A stretch of DNA of 64,000 nt, from positions 1-64,000 of the forward strand of contig JABSQH010000011.1 in assembly GCA_013213745.1 (NCBI GenBank), in the 5' to 3' direction. The translations under genes and the position numbers were made by a program. The notes beneath the pieces were generated by a model. The model saw only the letters and a list, made by a program, of their open reading frames with translations. It was not told the DNA's origin and did not search any database. Shown here piece by piece: positions 35,263-45,248 of this stretch. Numbering within the stretch: position 1 is the first letter of the stretch; each line of letters opens with the position of its first letter. This DNA is from Ilumatobacteraceae bacterium (GTDB taxonomy: Bacteria > Actinomycetota > Acidimicrobiia > Acidimicrobiales > Ilumatobacteraceae).

Positions 35263-35553
35263 GTGCCCGCAGAGACCCATGTCGAACACGGCCCGCTCGG
35301 TCGAGACGAGATCTTCGAGATCGTTCGCGACCGCCTCGCCGACATCCTCGAGATCGAGCCCGCCACGATCACCGAGGGCCAGTCCTTCGTCGATGACCTC
35401 GACGCCGACTCGCTCGCCCTGATCGAGCTGGTCGAGGCGCTCGAAGAGGAGCTCAGCGATCGCACCACGGGATTTCGTATCGAAGACGAAGACCTCGAAG
35501 ACCTGAAGACCGTGCGCGACGCCGTCGATTACGTGCACGAGCGGGCGAGCTGA
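35263..35553 (+). CDS. acpP: Acyl carrier protein
   Basis: A 96-residue, strongly acidic protein. The phosphopantetheine site is DDLDADSLALIELVEALEEEL, with Ser in the D-S-L motif. Helix 1 is EIFEIVRDRLADIL, and helix 4 ends DAVDYVHERAS. It is longer than the usual 78 residues by an N-terminal extension (VPAETHVEHGPLG) and a small insert (DRTTGFRIED). It carries growing acyl chains. Confidence 0.9.
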   Translation: MPAETHVEHGPLGRDEIFEIVRDRLADILEIEPATITEGQSFVDDLDADSLALIELVEALEEELSDRTTGFRIEDEDLEDLKTVRDAVDYVHERAS

Positions 35554-35574
35554 GCCGGGCCCGGGGCCGGCGCG

Positions 35575-36258
35575 ATGACGTCGTTGGACGAGCTCGCGGC
35601 GGCACTCGGTCACCGCTTCGACGACCCCGAGCTCTTACGCCAGGCGTTGGCGCACCGTTCATGGGTCGCTGAGCACCATGGCGAAGCGAGCAACGAACGT
35701 CTCGAGTTTCTCGGTGACGCAGTGTTGGGATGGGCGATCGCCGACATCGCGTACCGGCGCTATGCGCACTTCCACGAAGGGCAGTTGACCGATCTTCGCA
35801 AGAGTGTGGTCAACGCCGTTGCGCTCGCTGAGGTGGCCGTCGAGATCGGTCTCGGCGAACACATCTTGCTGGGGAAGGGTGAGGCAGCCGCTGGGGGCGC
35901 CGACAAGCCGTCGATTCTCTCCGATGCCTTCGAAGCCGTGCTCGGGGCGGTGTACCTCGACGGTGGGGCCGGTGCCGCGTTCGCGCTCGTCGATGCGTGC
36001 TTTTCCGAGCGCCTCCCCGACTCGGTCGACGACCTCGACCATCTCGATCACAAGACCATGCTGCAAGAGCTGCTCGCCAGCGCCGGCCGGAGCGCGCCCC
36101 AGTACGTCGTCAGCGCAACCGGTCCCGACCACGCCAAGACCTTTCACGCCGACGTCGTCGTCGACGGCGACGTGATCGGTGCCGGAGCGGGCCGATCGAA
36201 GAAGGCCGCCGAGCAGGCCGCAGCGACCGAAGCCTGCGCCACGCTGACCGGTGCCTGA
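35575..36258 (+). CDS. rnc: Ribonuclease III
   Basis: A 227-residue protein. The catalytic signature NERLEFLGDAVLGWAIAD is near residue 39, and SILSDAFEAVLGAVYLDGG carries the second acidic site. The C-terminal double-stranded RNA-binding domain (KTMLQELLAS, GRSKKAAEQAAATEA) is complete. It cuts dsRNA in rRNA maturation. It overlaps mutM by 8 nt. Confidence 0.95.
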   Translation: MTSLDELAAALGHRFDDPELLRQALAHRSWVAEHHGEASNERLEFLGDAVLGWAIADIAYRRYAHFHEGQLTDLRKSVVNAVALAEVAVEIGLGEHILLGKGEAAAGGADKPSILSDAFEAVLGAVYLDGGAGAAFALVDACFSERLPDSVDDLDHLDHKTMLQELLASAGRSAPQYVVSATGPDHAKTFHADVVVDGDVIGAGAGRSKKAAEQAAATEACATLTGA

Positions 36259-37087
36259 GCTCCCAGAGGTCGAGACCGTTCGTCGCGGACTCGCTTCGCG
36301 TGTCGCCGGCCGCACAGTCGACAGCGTGTGGGTGGGTCGCGAGCGCGTCGTGCGCCGCACATCGCGAGAGGAATTGATCGCCGGGTTGACCGGCGTGAAG
36401 ATCGAAGGAGCGGATCGGCGCGGCAAGTACCTGTTGCTCCCACTCGACTCCGGAGAACAGGTGATGATCCACCTGCGGATGAGCGGTCAGGTCCTGCTGG
36501 TCGATGGCGAAGAGCCGATCGCCGATCACACTCACGTCGTCGCCACGTTCACCGGAGGTGACCAGTTGCGGTTCATCGATCCGCGCACGTTCGGCGAAGT
36601 GGTGGTCTTCGATCCCGAACGTGTCGGTGAGGTGCTGCCGGAGTTGGTGCGTCTCGGGCCCGACCCGATCGCCGAAGACTTTCCTCGGGCGGTGCTGCGG
36701 GAGATCGTCATGGGCACGTCACGCGCGCTGAAGCCGTTGCTGCTCGATCAACATCGCATCGCCGGTATCGGCAACATCTACGCCGACGAAATCCTGCACG
36801 CCGCACGTTTGCGACCGGATCGAGCCGCCGACTCTCTCGACTCGCGAGCGGTCACACGGCTGCACCGCTCGATCCTCGACATCTTGACGCGCGCCGTCGA
36901 GGCCGGGGGCTCCACGCTGCCCGACACCCAATACGTCGACCTCCTCGGCGAGGGCGGCTGGTTCCAATTCGAACACCGCGTGTACGGCCGCACCGGCGAG
37001 CGATGCACCACCTGTGGGCGAGGGTGGATTCGACGGATCACCTCCGGCGGTCGGAGCACCCATTTCTGTCCCGTGTGTCAACACTGA
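36251..37087 (+). CDS. mutM: Formamidopyrimidine-DNA glycosylase
   Basis: A 278-residue protein. The mature N-terminus PELPEVETVRRGL supplies the catalytic Pro and Glu. IHLRMSGQVLL and the helix-two-turn-helix region (LLLDQHRIAGIGNIYADEILH) follow, and a C-terminal zinc finger C-x2-C...C-x2-C (CTTCGRG, FCPVC) completes it. It removes 8-oxoguanine and formamidopyrimidines. GTG start, overlapping rnc. Confidence 0.95.
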   Translation: MPELPEVETVRRGLASRVAGRTVDSVWVGRERVVRRTSREELIAGLTGVKIEGADRRGKYLLLPLDSGEQVMIHLRMSGQVLLVDGEEPIADHTHVVATFTGGDQLRFIDPRTFGEVVVFDPERVGEVLPELVRLGPDPIAEDFPRAVLREIVMGTSRALKPLLLDQHRIAGIGNIYADEILHAARLRPDRAADSLDSRAVTRLHRSILDILTRAVEAGGSTLPDTQYVDLLGEGGWFQFEHRVYGRTGERCTTCGRGWIRRITSGGRSTHFCPVCQH

Positions 37088-37133
37088 AGGTCCCACTTCG
37101 CGCAGGCGCGCGACCGGTAGCTTGGCGCGCGCT

Positions 37134-40100
37134 GTGTATCTGAAGCGCCTGACGTTGAAGGGATTCAAGTCGTTCGCCGAGTCGACGACGATGGATCTGG
37201 AGCCTGGAGTGACTGTCGTTGTCGGACCCAACGGGTCGGGCAAGTCGAATGTCGTCGATGCCATTGCCTGGGTGCTCGGAGCGCAGGCGCCGAAGTCGGT
37301 GCGCAGCCAGAAGATGGACGACGTGATCTTCGCGGGCACCGCCAGCCGACCGGCCCTGGGCCGGGCCGAAGTGTCGATCACGATCGACAACTCCGACGGC
37401 ACCCTCGGACTCGATCTCACCGAGATCACCGTCACCCGCATCCTGTTCCGAACGGGCGAGTCCGAGTACGCCATCAACGGCGCCCCGTGCCGGCTGCTCG
37501 ACGTGCAAGAACTGCTGTCCGATGCGGGCGTCGGCCGCCAACAGCACGTGATCGTCAGTCAGGGCCAGATCGATGCGGTGCTCAACGCCCGCCCCGAAGA
37601 CCGCCGCTCGATCATCGAAGAAGCGGCGGGCGTGCTCAAGTTCCGCAAACGCAAGGAGAAGGCGCAACGCCGACTGGATGCCACCGAAGCGAACCTGTTG
37701 CGCGTGCAGGACCTCCTCCGCGAGGTCCGCCGCCAGCTGCGCCCGCTCGAACGGCAGGCCAAGGCCGCAGAACGTCATGGCGAGCTCGTTGGCGAGCTGA
37801 CGGACGTGAAGACGTTCGTGCTCGGCCGCGAGATCGGATCGTGGCGGACGAAGCTCGAGTCACTCGCCGCCATGCGGCGCGACGCCGCCTCCGAGGAGCA
37901 GCGCATCAAGTCCGAACTGGCGGCGCTCGACACCGCCGTGGTCGCCCTCGAAGCGCAGCTGGCAGCCACGGGGGCCAACGACGTCGGCGACCGGCTGGTG
38001 CGCGTCGAGCAGCTGCGCGAGCGCGCCCGTGGCCTGGCCGCCGTGCTCGTCGAGCGACGCCGATCGCTCGAACGCGACCGTGGGCAAGGCCTCGACGCTG
38101 GGGTCGTTGCCTCGCTCGAAGCCGATGTTGCTCGGTTCCGAGACGAACTCGCAGTCGTCGAGGTCGAACGTGCTGAGTTGGCCCCGCTGGCCCAGGAGTT
38201 GGCTGTGGACGAACAGGCCTTCGCCGCCGCCGAAGGGGCGGTGGCTGAAGAACCAGAAGCCTCCGAAGCCTCCGCCAGCGCGGCCACCGCTGCGGCCGAA
38301 GTACGTGGTGAGCTGCGTTCCATTCGCGCCGCCATCGAGCGCCTCGAAGCCGAGCACCAGCGCCTCGACGCACGGCGCACGCAGATGACCGATCGCCGTG
38401 ACGCGGCCCGTGCGGCAACAGAACGATTCCGCGCTGAATGCGATGCCGCGAGCCATGACGAGGCACCACTCGCTGACCTGGCCGATGCCGCGGAGGAGCG
38501 TCGTGTCGCTGCCACCGCTGACCACGAAGGTCGTGTCGAGGCTCGCCAGCGGTTGTCGGAGGAGGCCTCACGGTGGTCGGCACGGGTCGAGGCGCTCCAG
38601 CAGGCGGTCGACGCAGCGCGAGCGCGCGCCGGTGCCGAACGCTTGGCGGAGGTCGACGGCGTGCTCGGCACGCTGCTGGAACTGGTCGAGATCGATGCCG
38701 GATGGGAGCCCGCCGTCGAGGCCGCGCTTGGTGATGCGTTGACTGCAGTCGTGGTCGACGACCCCGGTGCCGGCCGTCGTGCCCTCGATGAGCTCCGGAG
38801 CTCCGAGACGAGTGGCGCTGTGTTGGCGATTGGGGCGTCGGGCGCGGCACGACCGGCGAGCGGTGTCGGTGACCCGGTGCGCAGCCACGTACGCGGCCGC
38901 GGCGCAGGTGTCGATGGACTGCTCGATGCCCTGCTGGCCAACGCTGTGCGCGCTGGCGACGTGCCTGCTGCGATCGACATCGTTGTCGCCAATCCCGACC
39001 TCGTCGTGGTGACCCCGGATGGTGACCGGCTGGCGAGCACCGGCTGGCGGGTCGGGGCCGCAAGTGGCGGGGCAACAGCCGCCGCACTCGAAGACGCCCG
39101 CGACCGCGCCGAGGCGGCCGAGCGGGAACGTGCTGGCGCCGCGCGCGCCGTCGATGACGCCACCGTCGAGCTGGCGGCGGCCCGAGCTGCCGAGGGCGAG
39201 ATCACCCGCCAGCTCGACGCGAACGACGCTCGTCTGGCCGCTGCGGCAGAGGGACTCGCCCAGGCGCAGGGTGAAGCACGCGAAGCGGCCGCCGAAGTGG
39301 AAACGCTCGAGTCGGCGATCGCCGATGCCGACGGTGGTGCAGATCGCGAACGCGCTCGTATCACTGAACTCGAAGCGCTGTTGCCGGCGCTCGAGTCCGA
39401 CGAGGCCGCCGAGTCGGAGGCGGCGCGTGCCCGCCGCGCCCAACGCGCCGAACTCGATGCGCGGCGCGCCCTCCTCACCTCGCGTCGTTCCGATCTCGAC
39501 GTTCGCACCGCCGGTCTCGACGAGCGTCAACAGCTGCTCTCGGGGCGGCTGACCGAAACCGAACAACGGCTGGCCGACGATGCCGAGGCCCGCGTGCGCG
39601 CCGAGGAACGGCGGGTGGCGATCGAGCGATCGCTGGTGGCCATCGATCGACTTGCGGCCGTGGTCGAAGCCCATCGGACGGTGGTCGAGGCCCATCACGA
39701 CCGCTTGTTCGAGGAGCGGCGCCGGCAGAGTGACGAGGTGCGCGAGCTGACCGAGCAGCTCGGCGAGCGCCGGTCGACGCGTCACGAGGCCGAGCGCACG
39801 CTCGAAGAACTGCGCGAGCGCGTGCGTCAAGCCGAACTCGGCGAAGCCGAAGCGACGTTGCGGCTCGAGACGACCATCGAGACGCTCCGTCGCGACCTCG
39901 ACATCGAGCCGGCCACCGCCGAGGCAGCGAAGCTCCCGGAGCTTCCCGAGGGGGCGACGCCGGCCGGGCGCGTGCGCGAACTCGAGCGCGAACTCAAGCT
40001 GCTGGGCCCCATCAACCCGCTGGCGCTCGAGGAGTTCAACGAGTTGCAGACCCGCCACGGGTTCTTGGAGGAACAGCTCGAAGACGTGCGGTCGACCCGT

Positions 40101-40607
40101 CGCGAGCTGTCGCGTGTGATCCAGGCGATCGACGCCGAGATCCAGAATGTGTTCGCATCGGCGTTCGCCGATGTCAGCGAGAACTTCACGCAGCTGTTCG
40201 GGCTCCTCTTCCCGGGAGGAACGGGCCGTTTGGCCCTGACCGCACCCGACGATCTGCTCAACACCGGGATCGAGATCGAGGCCAAGCCGAGCGGCAAGAA
40301 CGTGAAGAAGCTGTCGCTGCTATCGGGTGGAGAGCGCAGCCTGACTGCGCTGGCGTACCTGTTTGCGGTGTTCCGTTCGCGGCCGTCGCCGTTCTACGTG
40401 ATGGACGAGGTCGAAGCTGCCCTCGACGACGTCAACCTGCATCGTTTCCTCGGCCTGGTAGCCGAGTTCCGCTCCGATGCGCAGTTGATCATCGTGTCGC
40501 ACCAGAAGCGCACGATGGAGGCCGGCGACATCCTCCTCGGTGTCAGCATGCAGCCGGGCGGGTCGAGCAAGGTCATCACGGAAAAGCGCGAGCTGTCCTC
40601 GGTGTAA
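37134..40607 (+). CDS. smc: Chromosome segregation protein SMC
   Basis: A 1157-residue protein. The head starts YLKRLTLKGFKSFAESTTM with Walker A GPNGSGKS at 31-38; Q-loop region SQGQIDAVLNARPEDRRSIIEEAAGV. Two long coiled coils flank a hinge (about 515-640). The C-terminal head has signature LLSGGERSLTALA and Walker B FYVMDEVEAALDD. It compacts and untangles chromosomes with ScpA/ScpB. A TAGCTT box 10 nt before GTG 37134 supports that start. ftsY and ffh follow, a common arrangement. Confidence 0.95.
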   Translation: MYLKRLTLKGFKSFAESTTMDLEPGVTVVVGPNGSGKSNVVDAIAWVLGAQAPKSVRSQKMDDVIFAGTASRPALGRAEVSITIDNSDGTLGLDLTEITVTRILFRTGESEYAINGAPCRLLDVQELLSDAGVGRQQHVIVSQGQIDAVLNARPEDRRSIIEEAAGVLKFRKRKEKAQRRLDATEANLLRVQDLLREVRRQLRPLERQAKAAERHGELVGELTDVKTFVLGREIGSWRTKLESLAAMRRDAASEEQRIKSELAALDTAVVALEAQLAATGANDVGDRLVRVEQLRERARGLAAVLVERRRSLERDRGQGLDAGVVASLEADVARFRDELAVVEVERAELAPLAQELAVDEQAFAAAEGAVAEEPEASEASASAATAAAEVRGELRSIRAAIERLEAEHQRLDARRTQMTDRRDAARAATERFRAECDAASHDEAPLADLADAAEERRVAATADHEGRVEARQRLSEEASRWSARVEALQQAVDAARARAGAERLAEVDGVLGTLLELVEIDAGWEPAVEAALGDALTAVVVDDPGAGRRALDELRSSETSGAVLAIGASGAARPASGVGDPVRSHVRGRGAGVDGLLDALLANAVRAGDVPAAIDIVVANPDLVVVTPDGDRLASTGWRVGAASGGATAAALEDARDRAEAAERERAGAARAVDDATVELAAARAAEGEITRQLDANDARLAAAAEGLAQAQGEAREAAAEVETLESAIADADGGADRERARITELEALLPALESDEAAESEAARARRAQRAELDARRALLTSRRSDLDVRTAGLDERQQLLSGRLTETEQRLADDAEARVRAEERRVAIERSLVAIDRLAAVVEAHRTVVEAHHDRLFEERRRQSDEVRELTEQLGERRSTRHEAERTLEELRERVRQAELGEAEATLRLETTIETLRRDLDIEPATAEAAKLPELPEGATPAGRVRELERELKLLGPINPLALEEFNELQTRHGFLEEQLEDVRSTRRELSRVIQAIDAEIQNVFASAFADVSENFTQLFGLLFPGGTGRLALTAPDDLLNTGIEIEAKPSGKNVKKLSLLSGGERSLTALAYLFAVFRSRPSPFYVMDEVEAALDDVNLHRFLGLVAEFRSDAQLIIVSHQKRTMEAGDILLGVSMQPGGSSKVITEKRELSSV

Positions 40608-40613
40608 CGACCC

Positions 40614-40655
40614 GACAGTTGGTGTCAGGCACCAACTGTCTGACACCAACTGTCC
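40614..40655. repeat. Palindromic repeat B at the smc-ftsY junction
   Basis: GACAGTTGGTG is followed by TCAGG and the exact complement-arm CACCAACTGTC, then a further half-site GACACCAACTGTC. The arms form a perfect 10-bp inverted repeat (ACAGTTGGTG with CACCAACTGT). Related palindromes occur after psuG at 60772. Confidence 0.7.
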
Positions 40656-40686
40656 AGCGGCGACTGGCCGCTAGCGTCGAGCGGCG

Positions 40687-41841
40687 ATGGGCTTCGAAGT
40701 CATCTTTCTCATCCTGGCGGTGCTGGTCGTCGCCTTCGGGATCGGCGTCATCGTCGTCAGCCGACGAAACGCGGCGAGTGACGGTCAGCCGCCAGCCGCG
40801 CCGCCACGGCCCGCTGTGCCGCCACCACAAGTCGACACGCTGGTCGAACCCGAGGCGGTCACCGAACTCGACAGCGAACTGGTCGACGAAGCGCTCGTCG
40901 AAGAAGCGCCGGTCGAGGAGGTCGCACCGCCTGCGCCGCTCTCGTTGCGCGACCGGCTGGCCAAGGCCAGGGCGACGTTTGCCGGGGCGTTCAGCGGCGT
41001 CATGGGTCGCAGCGGCGTCGGCGAGGAGTCGTTCGAGGATCTGGAAGAGGCGCTGTTGCGCGCCGACGTGGGCGTCGGCGTCACGACCGAGCTCCTCGAC
41101 GGCCTGCGTGCGAAGGTCGAAGCCAAAGAGATCACCGAGCCGGCGCAACTCCTCGATGCTCTGCAGTCCGAGATGAGCGGTCGACTCGACGGTGCCGATC
41201 GCGCATTGCACTATGTGCCTGCCGACGACGGCCCGAACGTCTGGATGTTCGTCGGCGTCAACGGCGTCGGGAAGACCACCACGATCGGCAAGCTCGCCAA
41301 CCAGCAGGTCGGTGACGGCCGCAGTGTACTGATGGCCGCTGGCGACACGTTCCGCGCCGCCGCCGCCGAGCAGCTCACCACGTGGGCCGAACGTTCCGGG
41401 GCCGACATCGTGCGCGGCAGTGAAGGGGGCGATCCCAGTTCGGTGGTGTTCGACGCCGTCGAGCGGGCGACCGCCCGCGACATCGATCTGGTGCTCGCCG
41501 ACACAGCCGGACGCCTGCACACCAAGACCAATCTGATGGAGGAGCTGCGCAAGGTTCGCCGCGTGGCTGAGAAGGGCACGGGCTCGGTCACCGAGACACT
41601 CCTGGTGATCGATGCGACGACCGGCCAGAACGGCTTGACCCAAGCGCGTGAGTTCGGTGAGGCGACCGATGTCACCGGTGTGGTCCTCACCAAACTCGAC
41701 GGTTCGGCCAAGGGTGGCATCGTGTTCGCTGTCGAGACCGAGCTCGGTATCCCGGTGAAGCTCGTCGGCGTCGGGGAAACGATCGACGATCTGATCGAGT
41801 TCCATCCCGACGAGTTCGTGGCGGCGTTGTTCGAACGCTGA
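40687..41841 (+). CDS. ftsY: Signal recognition particle receptor FtsY
   Basis: A 384-residue protein. An N-terminal membrane helix (VIFLILAVLVVAFGIGVIVV), as in actinobacterial FtsY, is followed by a Pro/Glu-rich linker. The NG domain has G1 GVNGVGKT at 190-197, DTFRAAAAEQL, DTAGRLHTKTNLMEEL and TKLDGSAKGG. It docks the SRP-ribosome complex at the membrane with Ffh, encoded next. A TAGCGT box lies 9 nt before the ATG. Confidence 0.95.
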   Translation: MGFEVIFLILAVLVVAFGIGVIVVSRRNAASDGQPPAAPPRPAVPPPQVDTLVEPEAVTELDSELVDEALVEEAPVEEVAPPAPLSLRDRLAKARATFAGAFSGVMGRSGVGEESFEDLEEALLRADVGVGVTTELLDGLRAKVEAKEITEPAQLLDALQSEMSGRLDGADRALHYVPADDGPNVWMFVGVNGVGKTTTIGKLANQQVGDGRSVLMAAGDTFRAAAAEQLTTWAERSGADIVRGSEGGDPSSVVFDAVERATARDIDLVLADTAGRLHTKTNLMEELRKVRRVAEKGTGSVTETLLVIDATTGQNGLTQAREFGEATDVTGVVLTKLDGSAKGGIVFAVETELGIPVKLVGVGETIDDLIEFHPDEFVAALFER

Positions 41842-41875
41842 GCGATCCCGCTCCAGCGGTACCCTTGCTGACCTG

Positions 41876-43351
41876 ATGTTCGACAACCTCTCCGGCCGTC
41901 TCGAAGGCATCGTCAAGAAGCTGCGCGGCAAAGGCCGACTCACCCAGGCCGACGTCGACGAGGTGATGAAGGAGATCCGTACGGCGCTCCTCGAAGCCGA
42001 CGTCAACGTCACTGTCGTCCGCTCGATCACCAACCGCATTCGCGAGAAGGCGGTCGGGGCCACTCGTTCCCAGGCGCTCGATCCAGCGCAGCAGGTCGTC
42101 AAGGCCGTCAACGACGAGCTGACCCGTGCGCTCGGCGGCGAGACGCTGGCCATCACGTATGCGAGCAAGCCGCCGACCGTCGTGTTGATGGCGGGCCTCC
42201 AAGGCTCGGGTAAAACGACCAACTCGGCCAAGTTGGCCAACTGGTTCAAGACGCAGGGGCGTCAACCACTGCTCGTCGGTGCCGACCTGCAGCGTCCGGC
42301 CGCTGTCGAGCAGTTGCGCACACTCGGCGGACAGATCGATGTTCCGGTGTACTCCGATCCGGCCGATCCGGTGCGTACCGCTGAGCTGGGCCTCGAAGAA
42401 GCGAAACGCCTCGGGCGCGACATCCTGATCGTCGACACGGCGGGCCGCATGTCGATCGATGCCGAGATGATGGCGCAGGTCCGCCAGATCTCGGGTGCCG
42501 TCGATCCCGATTACACGTTCCTCGTCATTGACGCGATGACCGGTCAGGACGCCGTGCAGACCGCCGAGGCGTTCGACGCAACACTGCGCATCGACGGCGT
42601 GATCCTGTCGAAGCTCGACGGCGACGCCCGCGGTGGCGCGGCCCTCTCGGTGAAGGAAGTCATCGGACGACCCATCGCCTTTGCCTCGACCGGTGAGAAG
42701 GTCACCGAGTTCGAACAGTTCCACCCCGATCGAATGGCCGGGCGGATCCTGGGCATGGGCGACATGCTCACGCTGATCGAGCAGGCCGAACAGGCCTTCG
42801 AGGCCGACCAGGCCGAGCAGGCCGCAGCGAAGTTGATGGAGGGCCAGTTCACCCTCGACGACTTCCTCGAGCAGATGCAGCAGATCAAGAAGATGGGCTC
42901 GCTCGGCAACCTCATGGGCATGATGCCCGGGATGCCCAAGGAGCTGAAGGGCGCTCAGATCGACGACGACGATCTCAAGCCCATCGAGGCGATCATCCAG
43001 TCGATGACCCCCGAGGAGCGGGCTCAGCCGGTCATCATCAACGGCAGTCGACGTCAACGGATCGCTGCCGGCTCGGGGACCGAGGTCGGCGACGTCAACC
43101 GTCTCGTGAAGCAATTCGGCGAGATGCAGAAGATGATGAAGAAGATGGGCGGGGGCGGCTCCGGTGGGGGCGGCCGCAGCGCCCGTCGTCAAGACAAGCG
43201 CGGCAAGAAGGGCAAGAAGGGCAAGCGCGCCAAGGGCAAGGCGCCGTCGCGGCCGATGCCGGCGGGCGTCCCCGATCCCGCCGACCTCGACTTGTCGAAC
43301 ATGCCTGGGATGCCGAACATGCCGGGCATGCCTGGGCTGCCCGGTCGCTGA
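41876..43351 (+). CDS. ffh: Signal recognition particle protein Ffh
   Basis: A 491-residue SRP54 GTPase: G1 GLQGSGKT at 107-114, DLQRPAAVEQL, DTAGRMSIDAEMM, SKLDGDARGGAAL. The Met-rich M domain follows (FLEQMQQIKKMGSLGNLMGMMPGMPKEL). A Lys/Gly-rich stretch (KRGKKGKKGKRAKGK) and a Met/Pro/Gly tail end the protein. It binds signal sequences and 4.5S RNA. No 4.5S RNA gene was recognised in the window. Confidence 0.96.
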   Translation: MFDNLSGRLEGIVKKLRGKGRLTQADVDEVMKEIRTALLEADVNVTVVRSITNRIREKAVGATRSQALDPAQQVVKAVNDELTRALGGETLAITYASKPPTVVLMAGLQGSGKTTNSAKLANWFKTQGRQPLLVGADLQRPAAVEQLRTLGGQIDVPVYSDPADPVRTAELGLEEAKRLGRDILIVDTAGRMSIDAEMMAQVRQISGAVDPDYTFLVIDAMTGQDAVQTAEAFDATLRIDGVILSKLDGDARGGAALSVKEVIGRPIAFASTGEKVTEFEQFHPDRMAGRILGMGDMLTLIEQAEQAFEADQAEQAAAKLMEGQFTLDDFLEQMQQIKKMGSLGNLMGMMPGMPKELKGAQIDDDDLKPIEAIIQSMTPEERAQPVIINGSRRQRIAAGSGTEVGDVNRLVKQFGEMQKMMKKMGGGGSGGGGRSARRQDKRGKKGKKGKRAKGKAPSRPMPAGVPDPADLDLSNMPGMPNMPGMPGLPGR

Positions 43352-43415
43352 GGGGATCGAGCGGTGCGCCGCTAGCCTTTCGACGTTCTATTGCGATCCC
43401 AGGAGTGACGATTTC

Positions 43416-43688
43416 ATGGCAGTCAAGCTGCGCCTGACGCGTGTCGGCAAGAAAAAGCAGCCCCAATACCGCATCGTGGCCGCCGACTCGCGTTCGCCGC
43501 GTGACGGCCGGTTCATCGAGATTCTCGGCCACTACGACCCCCGTCAAGATCCGTCAGCTCTGACGGTCGACAACGACAAGGTCGTCAAGTGGCTGAGCGA
43601 GGGTGCCCAGCCCACCGAGCGGGTGCGCAAGCTGCTCACGATCTCGGGTGCCTACGAGCAGTTCGAGACCGCCAAGGCCAGCAAGTGA
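43416..43688 (+). CDS. rpsP: 30S ribosomal protein S16
   Basis: A 90-residue protein: MAVKLRLTRVGKKKQPQYRIVAADSR, GRFIEILGHYDPR, KWLSEGAQPTERV. AGGAGTGA before the ATG is a clear ribosome site. It starts the conserved unit rpsP-khpA-rimM-trmD-rplS, whose members overlap. Confidence 0.96.
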   Translation: MAVKLRLTRVGKKKQPQYRIVAADSRSPRDGRFIEILGHYDPRQDPSALTVDNDKVVKWLSEGAQPTERVRKLLTISGAYEQFETAKASK

Positions 43689-43975
43689 GCGACGCCGATA
43701 CCGCCGCAGTCGGGGCGGCCGACGATGAGCTCGCGCCGACCGCTGTCGCCGTGCTGCACCACATCGTGTCGTCGATCGTCGATGATCCCGATGCGGTCAC
43801 CGTCGAGGTCGACGAGTCCGGCTCACGTCCAGCGTTGAACGTGCGCGTCGGCGATGGCGACCTCGGACGAGTCATCGGGCGGCGCGGACGCACCGCTGCC
43901 AGCATCCGCACCGTGGTGCGTGCCGCAGCGAGCAAAGACGATGTCGAAATCGACATCGAGTTCCTCGACGACTGA
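43685..43975 (+). CDS. khpA: KH-domain RNA-binding protein KhpA
   Basis: A 96-residue protein whose GTG start lies within the rpsP stop (GTGA). A KH core is clear: LNVRVGDGDLGRVIGRRGRTAASIRTVVRAAA, with the GRxGR-type loop. KhpA binds RNA with KhpB and affects cell division and translation in Gram-positives. The position between rpsP and rimM is diagnostic. An N-terminal extension of about 20 Ala/Asp-rich residues precedes the core. Confidence 0.92.
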   Translation: MSDADTAAVGAADDELAPTAVAVLHHIVSSIVDDPDAVTVEVDESGSRPALNVRVGDGDLGRVIGRRGRTAASIRTVVRAAASKDDVEIDIEFLDD

Positions 43976-44444
43976 CGAGCCCGACCTGCTCGAGGTCGGT
44001 CACATTCGCCGGCCTCACGGCGTTCGCGGTGACGTCTACGTCCAGCTCATCACCGATGTCGATGCGCGGGCCGAGCCGGGGGCGGAGCTGATCGCCGACG
44101 GTCGCACGCTCACCGTTGATCGCGCCCGCCGCGCCGGCAACGGTCGGCTGATCGTGACGTTCGGGGAGATCGGGAACCGCGAAGACGCCGCCAGGCTGAC
44201 CAACGTTGCGTTGTACGCGCCCCCGATCGACGACCCGTCGCAGCTGTGGGTCCACGAGCTGATCGGTGCACACGTGGTCGAACGGGACGGAACGAACCGG
44301 GGTCGGTGCGTTGCGGTCGTCGACAACCCCGCTGCCGACCTGCTCGAACTCGACAGCGGGGCGCTCGTGCCCGTCACGTTCGTTGTCGAACACGACCGGG
44401 CGACGATCACCATCGATCCTCCCGACGGACTGTTCGACCTGTGA
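43941..44444 (+). CDS. rimM: Ribosome maturation factor RimM
   Basis: A 167-residue protein when started at ATG 43941 (MSKSTSSSSTTDEPDLLEVGHIRRPHGVRGDVYV). The PRC-barrel C-terminal half includes LWVHELIGAHVVERDG and [27 protein letters not shown]. It assists 30S assembly near S19. The start overlaps khpA by 35 nt; the frame is open further upstream, so the exact start is uncertain, but RimM similarity begins at LLEVGHI. Confidence 0.88.
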   Translation: MSKSTSSSSTTDEPDLLEVGHIRRPHGVRGDVYVQLITDVDARAEPGAELIADGRTLTVDRARRAGNGRLIVTFGEIGNREDAARLTNVALYAPPIDDPSQLWVHELIGAHVVERDGTNRGRCVAVVDNPAADLLELDSGALVPVTFVVEHDRATITIDPPDGLFDL

Positions 44445-45199
44445 CCTCCGGCGATTCACCGGAGCTGCGCATCGATGTGTTGACCCTGTTCCCGGAGCTG
44501 GTCGACGACTTCTGTGGCCATAGTTTGTTGGGCAAGGCTCGCCGGGAAGAGTTGGTCGACATTCGGGCACACGACGTCCGGCAGTTCACCCACGACGTCC
44601 ACCGCACGGTCGACGATGCCCCATTTGGCGGTGGCGCCGGCATGGTGATGCGCGCCGAGCCGATCATCGAAGCGCTCGATGCGCTCGATCCCCCCCGTCC
44701 GCTCTACGTGCTCGGCCCGGGCGGCGTGCCGTTCGACCAGCGACGGGCAGAGGAACTCGCAGATAGTGGCGGATTCAGCCTGCTGTGTGGACGATACGAA
44801 GGCATCGACCATCGGATTCGGGAACACTGCGTCGACGGCGAACTGAGTGTTGGCGACGTCGTGCTCAACGGGGGAGAGGTCGCAGCGTGTCTGATCATCG
44901 AGGCTGTCGTGCGATTGGTGCCCGGTGTGCTGGGCAACCGCGACAGCGTGCGTACCGAGAGCTTCGGCGCCGACGGCCTGCTCGAAGAACCGCAATACAC
45001 CCGGCCTGCGGAGCTGGGTGGCTGGGAGGTTCCTGCGGTGTTGCGCAGCGGCGATCATGCGGCGATCGACCGGTGGCGAACAGCTCAGCGGCTGCACCGC
45101 ACACAGCGCGACCGTCCGGACCTGATCGATGCCCGTGGGGGATTGACTGCCGACGAACAAAGGCTGTTGGAAGAGATCCCCGCGGTCCCGTATCCTTGA
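44441..45199 (+). CDS. trmD: tRNA (guanine37-N1)-methyltransferase TrmD
   Basis: A 252-residue SPOUT methyltransferase: [31 protein letters not shown], the trefoil-knot SAM site [13 protein letters not shown] and [31 protein letters not shown]. It methylates G37 next to the anticodon and prevents frameshifting. GTG 44441 overlaps the rimM stop (GTGA). Confidence 0.95.
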   Translation: MTSGDSPELRIDVLTLFPELVDDFCGHSLLGKARREELVDIRAHDVRQFTHDVHRTVDDAPFGGGAGMVMRAEPIIEALDALDPPRPLYVLGPGGVPFDQRRAEELADSGGFSLLCGRYEGIDHRIREHCVDGELSVGDVVLNGGEVAACLIIEAVVRLVPGVLGNRDSVRTESFGADGLLEEPQYTRPAELGGWEVPAVLRSGDHAAIDRWRTAQRLHRTQRDRPDLIDARGGLTADEQRLLEEIPAVPYP

Positions 45200-45248
45200 C
45201 CGGCCCTCATTACCGACCCGCATCATGCGGACGAGCCAGGACGACGCC

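Noticed and set aside
37775-39508. 577-codon minus-strand Ser/Ala/Arg-rich open frame
   Set aside because: Antisense shadow of the SMC coiled coil; low-complexity composition caused by codon bias.
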